Positions 1 to 7,502 of a stretch of DNA of 43,232 nt are shown here, in pieces. Source of the stretch: Reyranella massiliensis 521. GTDB lineage: Bacteria; Pseudomonadota; Alphaproteobacteria; Reyranellales; Reyranellaceae. The stretch lies in contig CAMAYC010000032.1 of NCBI GenBank assembly GCA_945862125.1, positions 1 through 43,232 on the forward strand. Direction: 5' to 3'. The position numbers and the translations under genes are program-made. The first letter of the stretch is position 1; each line of letters opens with the position of its first letter. The notes below the pieces were generated by a model. It saw nothing but the letters and a program-made list of their open reading frames with translations, did no database searches and was not told where the DNA came from.

Positions 1-97
1 TGAGTCCGACAGCCTTGCAGGCGTCGGGCAGTTCCTTGATGCGGCCGGCGCCGAAGCGGATCGAGGTCGGATAGTTCCAGTTACCAACGAGGGACAT
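1..97 (-). CDS. Iron-containing alcohol dehydrogenase, N-terminal fragment (cut by window edge)
   Basis: Only the first 32 codons are inside the window. The reading begins MSLVGNWNYPTSIRFGAGRI and continues to KELPDACKAVGL. The opening 'NWNYPTSIRFGAGRIKELP' is the typical first strand and turn of group III iron-dependent alcohol dehydrogenases, which oxidise or reduce alcohol/aldehyde pairs with NAD(P) in the cytoplasm. No catalytic or metal-binding residue is visible, so the substrate is unknown. It lies 6 nt downstream of the aldehyde dehydrogenase stop on the same strand and is surely co-transcribed with it. With the aldehyde dehydrogenase and the GS-like enzyme it suggests alcohol-to-acid oxidation of a gamma-glutamylated amine; that role is inference. 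Confidence 0.75.
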   Translation of the reverse strand, partial: MSLVGNWNYPTSIRFGAGRIKELPDACKAVGL

Positions 98-103
98 TTG
101 AAA

Positions 104-1492
104 TCATACCGTCCTGAGATGAAACGATTTGGGCCGCGTCAGATAGTCGAAGCCGAGTCGCGACAGCGTGCAGCCTCGGCCAGAATCCTTGACGCCGGTC
201 CAGGCTAGTTCGGGATCGAGATAGTCGCAGCGATTCATGAACCACGTGCCGGTCTCGACCCTGTCGCCAATGCGGATCGCGGCGGCCTCGTCCTGCGTCC
301 AGATGGCGGCCGTGAGGCCGTACTGGCTGTCGTTCATCAGCTTGATCGCCTCCTCGTCCGAGGCGACCTTCATGATGCCGACGATCGGACCGAAGGTCTC
401 TTCGGTCATGACCCGCATCGAGTGATCGACGTTCACGAGAATCTGTGGTGCGACGTAGGGAGAGCCGTCCCTTGCCGCGGCAAAGCGCTTGGCGTCGACC
501 AGCGGCTTGGCGCCCGCCCTCACCGCCTCAGCGACCTGGTTGCGCACGAAATCGGCGGCGGCGGTGCGCACCATCGGGCCGAGCGTGGTCCCGGGATCGA
601 GCGGGTCGCCGAGCTTGTAGGTCGCGGTCATTGCAGCCGCCGCCTCGACGAAGCGGTCGAACAGCTTCTCGTGCACATAGATGCGCTCGATGCCGCAGCA
701 GCTCTGGCCCGAGTTGAAGAACGCGCCGTCGACGAGGTTCTCGACGGCATGGTCGAAATTGGCGTCAGATCTGACATAGGCCGGGTCCTTGCCGCCGAGC
801 TCGAGCCCGGTGCCAATGAAGCGCTCCGACGCCGCCCGCTGCACGGCGTGGCCGCCTTCAACCGAGCCAGTAAAGGCGACGAAATCAACTTCCGGCGCGC
901 GCACGACCTTGTCGGTGTCCGCGTGCGAAAGGTGCAGCACCTGGAACAGCCCTGCGGGCGCACCGGCGGCCGCGAAGCCAGCCGCAAATGCCTCGGCGAC
1001 CAGCGGCGTCTGCGCGGAGTGCTTCAGGATGACCGCGTTACCCGCCAGGATCGCCGGAACAATGGCATTCACGGCCGTGAGATACGGGTAGTTCCACGGC
1101 GCCACGACGAACGCGACGCCAAGTGGATCGCGGCGAATGAAGCGGGTGAAGCCCGCCTTGGGGCTGGTCTTCACGTCGGCCAGCGCCTCGGGCGCCAGCG
1201 CAATCATCTGCCGCGTGCGCTCTTGCAGGCCGCCCGCAATTTCGTTCGGCGTGTAGCGTATCGGCCGGCCCATCTGCCAGGACAGCTCCTTCCCGAACTC
1301 GTCCTTGCGCGCGACCATGGCATCGACGAAGCGCGCGCAGAGCGCGGCACGATCGGCGATCGGAACGCTGCGCCAGGCGGCGTAAGCTTTTCGGGCGGCG
1401 GCAAGCGCCGCGGCGATCTCAAAGGCACCCGCCAGTGGACGCTCGGCATAGATGCGGCCGTCGACCGGCGAAACAACCTTGAGAGACGCCAT
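104..1492 (-). CDS. NAD(P)-dependent aldehyde dehydrogenase
   Basis: A complete 462-residue ALDH-superfamily enzyme that oxidises an aldehyde to a carboxylate in the cytoplasm. Visible motifs in order: the oxyanion/cofactor loop PWNYP at about 132-136, the cofactor-binding lysine ILKHS near 157, FTGS at 207-210, the general-base motif ELGGKD at 231-236, and the nucleophile motif NSGQSCCGIER with Cys265 as the likely catalytic cysteine. The ATG at 1492 is chosen because its A is the last base of the upstream GS stop (TGATG), a translational-coupling overlap; longer readings run into the GS gene. It is followed 6 nt later by an iron alcohol dehydrogenase. In known gamma-glutamylation routes (putrescine PuuABCD, isopropylamine Ipu) an ALDH follows a GS-like ligase, so a glutamylated aldehyde is a reasonable but unproven substrate. 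Confidence 0.92.
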   Translation of the reverse strand: MASLKVVSPVDGRIYAERPLAGAFEIAAALAAARKAYAAWRSVPIADRAALCARFVDAMVARKDEFGKELSWQMGRPIRYTPNEIAGGLQERTRQMIALAPEALADVKTSPKAGFTRFIRRDPLGVAFVVAPWNYPYLTAVNAIVPAILAGNAVILKHSAQTPLVAEAFAAGFAAAGAPAGLFQVLHLSHADTDKVVRAPEVDFVAFTGSVEGGHAVQRAASERFIGTGLELGGKDPAYVRSDANFDHAVENLVDGAFFNSGQSCCGIERIYVHEKLFDRFVEAAAAMTATYKLGDPLDPGTTLGPMVRTAAADFVRNQVAEAVRAGAKPLVDAKRFAAARDGSPYVAPQILVNVDHSMRVMTEETFGPIVGIMKVASDEEAIKLMNDSQYGLTAAIWTQDEAAAIRIGDRVETGTWFMNRCDYLDPELAWTGVKDSGRGCTLSRLGFDYLTRPKSFHLRTV

Positions 1493-2856
1493 CAGATGAT
1501 TTCCATGTAGCGTTCGAGTTCCCAGTCCGTGATGGCCTTGCGGAACTCCCGCTCTTCCCATTCGCGCGTTGCAGAATAGTGATCGACGAAGGCGTCGCCG
1601 AACAGGTTGCGCGCCGGCTTCGAACCCTTCAGCCGTCCCGCCGCATCCATCAGCGTGCGCGGCAGCTGCGACTTCACCGGATGCTTCTGGGCGTAGGAGT
1701 TGCCCTTGATCGGCTCGCCCGGCTCGATCTTGTTCTCGATCCCCCACAGGCCCGCGCCGACCGCGGCGGCCAGCGCCAGGTAGGGGTTGGCATCGGCAGC
1801 GGCGACCCGGTATTCGACGCGGGTCGACTTGGCCGAGCCCGGGATGACGCGGAGCGCCGTGGTGCGGTTCTCGACGCCCCAGGTCGCATCCGTCGGCGCC
1901 CAGAAGCCGGGAATGAGCCGGCGGTAGGAATTCACCGTCGAAGCGACCATCGCCAGCGTCTCCGGCATCAACGCCCGCTGGCCACCGACGAAATGGCGCA
2001 TCGTCGTGCTCATGCGATGCGGCGCCTTTTCGTCGTAGAAGGCCGACTTTCCGCCCCTCCACAGAGACATATGCATGTGGCCGCCGCAGCCCGGCCAGTC
2101 CTTCGACCATTTGGCCATGAAGGTGGCCAGCCAGTCGCGCTTCTGCGCGAGCACCTTTGTGAAGAGCCTGAACAATGCCGCGCGGTCGGCCGACGGCAGC
2201 GCATCGCCCACGCGAAGGGCCGCTTCCAGCACGCCGGCGCCAGTCTCTGTATGCAGGCCCTCGATGCCCATATCCATCGTCTCGCACATGGCGAGCAGGT
2301 CCTTGTAGAAATCGGACAGGACCGAGTTGCGCAGCACGGAGTAACCGAAGAATCCCGGTGAGATCGGCTTCAGATTGCGGTAGCCCTTCTCGCGAATCGA
2401 GAAAGCGGTCTCAGCGAAGACGAAGAACTCGTACTCGAAACCGACCTTGACCTCGAAGCCCATCTTGGCGGCGCGCTCCAGCACACGGCGCAGCACACCG
2501 CGCGGACAGATTTCCTCCGCCCGGTCGACGAACTCGCAAAGGAACAGCAGGTTGCCGGGCTCGGTCGCGATCTCGCGGCAGGTGTCGGGCAGAATACGGA
2601 CGTTGGCATCGGGATAGCCGCTGTGCCAGCCGGTGTAGGCGACGTTGTCGTAGAGCTGGTCGTTGGAATCCCAGCCCAACACCACGTCGCAGAAGCCGAA
2701 GCCGCCTTCCAGGGCGGAGTGGAACTTGTCGATATGGATATACTTGCCGCGCAGGATGCCGTCGATGTCGTGGACCCCCACCTTGATGTGGGTCAGGCCC
2801 CTTTCCTTGACGATCTTGCGGGCATCAGCCGCCGTCTTCACCTGGCGCGGATCCAT
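1492..2856 (-). CDS. Glutamine synthetase family protein (gamma-glutamylamine synthetase-like)
   Basis: A 454-residue member of the GS superfamily, closer in length and motifs to PuuA/IpuC-type gamma-glutamylamine ligases than to housekeeping GlnA. The N-terminal beta-grasp part includes HDIDGILRGK near residues 28-37. The catalytic barrel holds the metal/ATP motif VGFEYEFF, the ammonia/metal-site motif GGHMHMSL and the glutamate- and phosphate-binding stretch ENRTTALRVIP. The GlnA adenylylation tyrosine loop is not obvious. The family couples ATP hydrolysis to joining the gamma-carboxyl of glutamate to an amine. The gene is 48 nt downstream of a TRAP transporter and overlaps the ALDH by one base, so it most likely activates an imported or HyuAB-released amine for oxidation. 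The exact amine cannot be read from the sequence. Confidence 0.88.
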   Translation of the reverse strand: MDPRQVKTAADARKIVKERGLTHIKVGVHDIDGILRGKYIHIDKFHSALEGGFGFCDVVLGWDSNDQLYDNVAYTGWHSGYPDANVRILPDTCREIATEPGNLLFLCEFVDRAEEICPRGVLRRVLERAAKMGFEVKVGFEYEFFVFAETAFSIREKGYRNLKPISPGFFGYSVLRNSVLSDFYKDLLAMCETMDMGIEGLHTETGAGVLEAALRVGDALPSADRAALFRLFTKVLAQKRDWLATFMAKWSKDWPGCGGHMHMSLWRGGKSAFYDEKAPHRMSTTMRHFVGGQRALMPETLAMVASTVNSYRRLIPGFWAPTDATWGVENRTTALRVIPGSAKSTRVEYRVAAADANPYLALAAAVGAGLWGIENKIEPGEPIKGNSYAQKHPVKSQLPRTLMDAAGRLKGSKPARNLFGDAFVDHYSATREWEEREFRKAITDWELERYMEII

Positions 2857-2904
2857 GCCGTCCCCCGATTGACTTCCACTCTCCGCAGTTTGTCAGAGGC
2901 CGGT

Positions 2905-4206
2905 CTATCTCGACAGTATGAAATCGACCGGCCAGGTCACGAGCTGGGGGAAGACCGTCAGGAGCGCGGTAAAGCCCATCATGATCAGGAAGAATGGAAT
3001 CACTTTCCAGGCGACGTAGGTCTGGGAGTCGCCGGTTATGTTCTGGATCACGAACAGGTTGAAGGCGACCGGCGGAGTGATCTGCGCCATTTCGATGGTG
3101 AGGATCAGAAAAATTCCGAACCACAATTTATCGAAGCCAGCGGCAAGCACGACCGGCAGCACGATGGGCAGGGTCAGCACGATCATGGAAAAGCCTTCCA
3201 GCACCGTGCCGAGCAGGATGTAAAAGAACATCAGGAACATGATCAGCACGAAGGGCGAGAGCTGCCATGAGGTGATGGCGGCCGAGACGAACTGCGGCAC
3301 GCGCAGGTTGGCCAGCACTGTGCCGACCGCAAATGCACCGATCACGATCATGCCGATCATGCAGGTGGTCTGCACGGAGCCCAGCAGCGCGTCGCGGACG
3401 CCCTTCCAGCTCAAGGTCCCCTGGCCTGCCGCAACAGCCAGGGCGCCCATCACGCCGATGGCCGAAGCCTCCGAAGGACTGGCGATGCCGGCATACATGG
3501 TCCCCAGCACAGTTAGGATCAGGAACGCCACCGGCCCAAGTTCGATCAGGCTCCTGAATCGGTCCCTCCAGGTCCAGGCCGTGTGATCGTCGTTCGGCAC
3601 CAGCTTGGGATTCAGGATCGACCGGATTGCCATGTAGCCCATGAAGCAGCTGGCGAGCGCTAAGCCCGGCAGGAAGCCGGCCGTGAACAGGCGCAGGAGG
3701 GATTCCTCGGCCAGCACGGCATAGATGATCATCGGGATCGAGGGCGGGATGAGGAAGCCCAACGTCCCTGCGCCGGCCAGGCTTCCGACCGCCAGGCCTT
3801 TATCGTAGCCGCGGTTCAAGAGCTCGGTGAGGGTGATGCGGCCAACCACCTGCGTCGTGGCCGCCGACGAACCCGAGATCGCCGCGAACATCGAACAACC
3901 GATCACGGTGGTGTGGAACAGGCGGCCGGGCAGGAAGCTCATCCAGGGCGCAATGCCGGAGAACAGCGACTGCGACAGACGCGTGCGAAACAGAAGCTCG
4001 CCCATCAGGATGAACAACGGCAGCGAGACGATGTCCGACGAGGTCGCCACGTTGAACGCCCAGTTGGCGATCAGCTTGTGAGTCGGCAGGTTGGTGTACA
4101 TCTCCAGCAGCACGACCGCCGTGGCGATCAGTGCCGGTCCGATCCAGATGCCGACGCAGAGCAGCGCCGTCATCAGGACCAGCAGCCAGGTCAGGAGAAC
4201 GCTCAT
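2905..4206 (-). CDS. dctM: TRAP transporter large permease (DctM family)
   Basis: A 433-residue, very hydrophobic inner-membrane protein with about twelve membrane segments. Motifs typical of DctM are GIWIGPALIATA near the N-terminus, SGSSAATTQVVGRI, GTLGFLIPPSIPMIIY and a C-terminal LTIEMAQITPPVAFNLFVIQ. This subunit forms the sodium-driven transport channel of a tripartite ATP-independent transporter. Its ATG overlaps the stop of the small subunit in an ATGA tetramer. The MGELLF and PPSIPMIIYA loops are intact and nothing looks truncated. The ligand is decided by the DctP partner and probably feeds the downstream GS/ALDH/ADH enzymes or the upstream HyuAB hydrolase. Confidence 0.95.
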   Translation of the reverse strand: MSVLLTWLLVLMTALLCVGIWIGPALIATAVVLLEMYTNLPTHKLIANWAFNVATSSDIVSLPLFILMGELLFRTRLSQSLFSGIAPWMSFLPGRLFHTTVIGCSMFAAISGSSAATTQVVGRITLTELLNRGYDKGLAVGSLAGAGTLGFLIPPSIPMIIYAVLAEESLLRLFTAGFLPGLALASCFMGYMAIRSILNPKLVPNDDHTAWTWRDRFRSLIELGPVAFLILTVLGTMYAGIASPSEASAIGVMGALAVAAGQGTLSWKGVRDALLGSVQTTCMIGMIVIGAFAVGTVLANLRVPQFVSAAITSWQLSPFVLIMFLMFFYILLGTVLEGFSMIVLTLPIVLPVVLAAGFDKLWFGIFLILTIEMAQITPPVAFNLFVIQNITGDSQTYVAWKVIPFFLIMMGFTALLTVFPQLVTWPVDFILSR

Positions 4207-4763
4207 TCGATGTCCTGGCCGATGCGCAGGCTGGCATCGTCGCCCGGCTCGCCGCGGAGCAGACGACCTAGGCGCGCGATCGCCTGAAGGGTGAAGAGAA
4301 GCGATCCCAGCGCCAGCGGGAACTGCGTGATCCAGCGCAGGATCTCGCTCTTCTCCGGCGAGCGCGACTCACGCATCCAGGAGAACCAGGTCATCTCGCC
4401 CAGTGCCCAGGTGAGATAGGCCGCGATCGCAATACCGCAGACGGTCGAGAACAGATCGAAGAAGCGCGCGACAGGCTTCGGCACGTTCTCGAGCAGGACG
4501 TTGACGCGGATCTGCGCGCCGGCACGCAGCGCATAGGCTGCCCCCATGAGGAACGCCGCGCCCATCAGGTAGGCGCTGAATTCCCACGCGAAATAGATGC
4601 TGATGTTGAACAGATTGCGCGACACGACCTCGGCCACGATCAGGCCGAGGATCGAAGCGATGCAGGCAGCTGAGGCCCACGCGCCCCACATCGACAATCC
4701 GTCGATGGTGTCGAGCACCCGCCCGATCGGATCGGGCGGGCGTCCGGCGGAACCGACTGACAC
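4203..4763 (-). CDS. dctQ: TRAP transporter small permease (DctQ family)
   Basis: A 186-residue inner-membrane protein with four predicted membrane segments. The conserved DctQ core is seen as EVVSRNLFNISIYFAWEFS followed by LMGAAFLMGAAYALRAGAQIRV. The start is GTG at 4763, two bases after the dctP stop; no better ATG precedes the first membrane segment. It overlaps dctM by ATGA. DctQ scaffolds the large permease and is needed for coupling to the binding protein. An unusually strong GC hairpin (4718-4740) lies within its codons 8-15, directly after dctP, where it could lower permease expression relative to the binding protein. Confidence 0.93.
   Translation of the reverse strand: MSVGSAGRPPDPIGRVLDTIDGLSMWGAWASAACIASILGLIVAEVVSRNLFNISIYFAWEFSAYLMGAAFLMGAAYALRAGAQIRVNVLLENVPKPVARFFDLFSTVCGIAIAAYLTWALGEMTWFSWMRESRSPEKSEILRWITQFPLALGSLLFTLQAIARLGRLLRGEPGDDASLRIGQDIE
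4718..4740 (-). promoter_or_regulatory. GC-rich stem-loop at the dctP/dctQ junction
   Basis: The 23 bases are an almost perfect palindrome: arms CCCGCCCGAT and ATCGGGCGGG around a 3-nt centre, giving a 10-bp stem. It lies inside the first codons of dctQ, about 26 nt after the end of dctP. It has no following T-run, so it is not a classical terminator. It could stabilise the 3' end of dctP mRNA or slow translation of dctQ. The structure is seen directly; the function is inference. Confidence 0.5.
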
Positions 4764-4765
4764 GG

Positions 4766-5782
4766 TCAGGAGCGTCCCAGGTCCTTCTTGTACTTGGCGA
4801 TGATGTCGGCGGCCGCCGGTCCAGCGCGATCGATGAAGGCCTTCTCGAGGCCGACGGTCTTCTCGCGCATTTCCTTCAGCATTGCCGGCGGCACGATGAT
4901 CATCTCCATGCCGCCCTCGGTCAGGCGCTTGGCGCTGCTCGTGTCGGCGTCATTCGCAACCTTCCAGAACTCGGGCTCGAGCTTGGCGGCCAGATCCTTG
5001 ATGATCTTCTGATTCGCTGGCGAGATCTTCTTCCAGGTGTCGTTGTTGATGGTGACGATCTGCGAACTCCAGACGTGATTGGTCTTGTAGAAATACTTGA
5101 GGAACTCCCAGAACTTGCCGTCGACGCCCGAAACCGAGGAGGTGGTCACACCGACCACCGCGCCCGACGCCAACGCCGGTACCGTCTCGCCCCAGGGAAT
5201 CTGGACGGCGGCCATACCGAGCGCGTTCACCATGTCGCCAGCCTGGCGATCGGGCACGCGGATCTTGAGGCCCTTCAGCCCATCCAGCGTGTCGGTCTTC
5301 GTCTTGGCGTGCAGGTACTGCGTCGGCCACGGCACGGTGTACAGGATCGTCTGGTTGAACTTGGTGGCGATCTTGTCGAACTCGGGCCGTGCGTACTTCT
5401 GCAGCACCTTGAGATCGTCGGCACTGCTGACCAGGAACGGCACGCCCTCGATGCCGAGCAGCGGCGCGTCGCCGACCTGCTGGATGTTGAGGATGTCGGC
5501 CATCGGCACCAGCCCGTCGCGCACGGCGTTGAGCTGCTCCGGTCCCTTGTAGCCAAGCGATCCGCCGGAATGAACCGTGATCACCACCTGGCCGTTGGTC
5601 GCCTTGGCAACTTCCTCGGCGAATAGCTTGGCGTTCTTGGTATGGAAGTTGCCGTCCGGCCACACGGTGGCCAGATCGAGTTTCATCGGCGCCTGCGCGC
5701 CCACGATGGAAGGCGCGCCGATCAATGCCGCCGCACCAACACCCACGCCTGCCTTCAAGGCCGTCCTGCGTCCCAGTTTCAT
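4766..5782 (-). CDS. dctP: TRAP transporter periplasmic substrate-binding protein (DctP family)
   Basis: A 338-residue extracytoplasmic binding protein. The N-terminus has a twin-arginine-type signal: GRRTALKAG, then a hydrophobic run (VGVGAAALIGAPSIVGAQA) with a likely cleavage near AQA at residues 28-30. Mature-protein motifs include FHTKNAKLFAEEV, GPEQLNAVRDGLV, the DctP signature around LDGLKGLKIRVPDRQAG with its carboxylate-binding arginine, and WGETVPALASGAV. It captures the ligand in the periplasm and hands it to DctQM. Ligands of this family are usually organic acids, and the conserved IRVP arginine fits a carboxylated compound. It follows hyuB by 36 nt and precedes dctQ by 2 nt in the same operon. 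Confidence 0.93.
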   Translation of the reverse strand: MKLGRRTALKAGVGVGAAALIGAPSIVGAQAPMKLDLATVWPDGNFHTKNAKLFAEEVAKATNGQVVITVHSGGSLGYKGPEQLNAVRDGLVPMADILNIQQVGDAPLLGIEGVPFLVSSADDLKVLQKYARPEFDKIATKFNQTILYTVPWPTQYLHAKTKTDTLDGLKGLKIRVPDRQAGDMVNALGMAAVQIPWGETVPALASGAVVGVTTSSVSGVDGKFWEFLKYFYKTNHVWSSQIVTINNDTWKKISPANQKIIKDLAAKLEPEFWKVANDADTSSAKRLTEGGMEMIIVPPAMLKEMREKTVGLEKAFIDRAGPAAADIIAKYKKDLGRS

Positions 5783-5818
5783 CGAAAACCCCTTCGCTCG
5801 TTGATTCCCCGTCCCATA

Positions 5819-7492
5819 CTACTCGGCCGCCTGCGGCGGCTTGTACGCGTAAAGCTTCTCGGCGCTGTCCGGCGAAATCAGCTCGTCGGCGAGATCGTTG
5901 GCGACCCGCGTGCGATCGCGATCGGCGGGCGCACCGATGCCGCCGCCACCCGGTGTCATGACGATGAGGCGGTCGCCCGGGGGGATGAGCTGGAAGCCCT
6001 TTCCCTTGAGCGACTGGCCCGACTTCAGCGCCACGAAGCCCGCCTCGCCGTCGCCGCCGCCGTCACGGCCGCGCGCCGGATAGTCGATACGGTCGAAAGC
6101 CGCGAGCAGGTCGAACGGTTCGGCGATCCCGCTTTCGATTTCCATGATCTGGCCCAAGCCGCCGCGCGAGCGGCCGGCACCACCGGAATCGGGGCGGAAT
6201 TCCTTGCGCCAGAAGATGAGCGGCGTCTGGGTCTCGGCGATTTCGACCGGCGTACCGCGCACGCCGCTGGGATAGGCGGTGGCCGACAGCCCGTCCTTGT
6301 CCGGCCGCGCACCGGTGCCGCCGTTCGAGGTGATGGCCATGCCGAAGCCGTAGTTGCCGCCCTCACCGCCGTTCACGCGGCCGCGCACGTTGATGTTCCA
6401 CAAGCACGAGGTGCCCTCGGCTGGCACGCGATCGGGAATGATCTGCCGCAGGCATCCGAAGACGACGTCCGGCAGCATCTGGCCGATGACGTGGCGCGAG
6501 GCAACGGCCATCGGCTTGGGAGCGTTCAGGATGGTATCGGCGGGCGCCGACACCGTGAGCGGCTCGAGCGATCCGGCGTTGTTGGGAATATGGGTGGCGA
6601 CCACGCACCCCAGCCCGAACACGGTGTAGGCCGTGGTGTAGGCGTGCGGCACATTGATGCCGCGCTTGGACGCGCCGGTAGTGCCACTGTAGTCGACATG
6701 GATGCCGCTATCGGAAACCGTGAGCGCGGCTTTGAGCGTCACCGGTTCGTCGTAGCCATCGACCGTCATGCTGTTGTGCCAGGTACCCTTGGGCAACTTG
6801 GCGATCTCGGCCAGCACGGCTTCCCTGGAGCGTGCGATGATATGGTCGCCGAGTTGGTCCAGCGAATCGATGCCGAACTCGTCCATCATCTCGACCAGCC
6901 GGCGACTGCCGACGTCGTTGCAGCCGGCCAGCGAATAGACATCGCCCTCGGTGTCGACAGGCTGGCGCGTATTGGCGCGAATCATCGACATCAAGGTCTC
7001 ATTCACCTTGCCGTTGTCGAAGAGCTTCAGCATCGGGATGTAGAGGCCCTCCATGAACACGTCGGTGGCATCGGGGCCGAAACCGATGCCGCCGATGTCC
7101 ATGAGATGGCTGGTGCAGGAGAACAGGGCCACCAGCTTGCCGTTGCGGAAACAGGGTGTGGTGATGACGAAGTCGTTGAGGTGGCCGGTGCCCATCCACG
7201 GATCGTTGGTGATGTAGGCATCGCCCGGCTTCATCGTGTCGACCGGGAAATAGCGCAGAAAATGCTTCACCGACTCGGCCATGGAATTAACATGGCCCGG
7301 CGTGCCGGTGATGGCCTGGGCCAGCATGCGGCCCTGGAGATCGAAGATGCCGGCCGAGAGGTCGCCCGCCTCTCGCACGATCGGGCTAAAGGCCGTGCGC
7401 ATCAGCGTCTGCGCCTGCTCCTCCACCACCGCGATCAGGCGGTTCCACATGATCTGCAGGTCGATCAGCCCGACGCTGTTGGATTGGCTCAT
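5819..7492 (-). CDS. hyuB: Hydantoinase B/oxoprolinase family protein (HyuB)
   Basis: A 557-residue HyuB-type subunit. It begins MSQSNSVGLIDLQIMWNRLIAV and carries the family's early block AFSPIVREAGDLSAGIFD, then GDAYITNDPWMGTGHLND (a likely metal/substrate region near residues 95-112) and the C-terminal glycine-rich GDRLIVMTPGGGGIGAP. The ATG at 7492 is preferred to an in-frame upstream start, because the first 17 residues of the longer reading do not resemble the family and overlap hyuA. HyuA and HyuB together hydrolyse cyclic amides such as 5-oxoproline, hydantoins or lactams with ATP. It sits 10 nt after hyuA and 36 nt before dctP, which suggests that the TRAP system imports its substrate. 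Confidence 0.93.
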   Translation of the reverse strand: MSQSNSVGLIDLQIMWNRLIAVVEEQAQTLMRTAFSPIVREAGDLSAGIFDLQGRMLAQAITGTPGHVNSMAESVKHFLRYFPVDTMKPGDAYITNDPWMGTGHLNDFVITTPCFRNGKLVALFSCTSHLMDIGGIGFGPDATDVFMEGLYIPMLKLFDNGKVNETLMSMIRANTRQPVDTEGDVYSLAGCNDVGSRRLVEMMDEFGIDSLDQLGDHIIARSREAVLAEIAKLPKGTWHNSMTVDGYDEPVTLKAALTVSDSGIHVDYSGTTGASKRGINVPHAYTTAYTVFGLGCVVATHIPNNAGSLEPLTVSAPADTILNAPKPMAVASRHVIGQMLPDVVFGCLRQIIPDRVPAEGTSCLWNINVRGRVNGGEGGNYGFGMAITSNGGTGARPDKDGLSATAYPSGVRGTPVEIAETQTPLIFWRKEFRPDSGGAGRSRGGLGQIMEIESGIAEPFDLLAAFDRIDYPARGRDGGGDGEAGFVALKSGQSLKGKGFQLIPPGDRLIVMTPGGGGIGAPADRDRTRVANDLADELISPDSAEKLYAYKPPQAAE

Positions 7493-7502
7493 GCCCCTCT
7501 CC

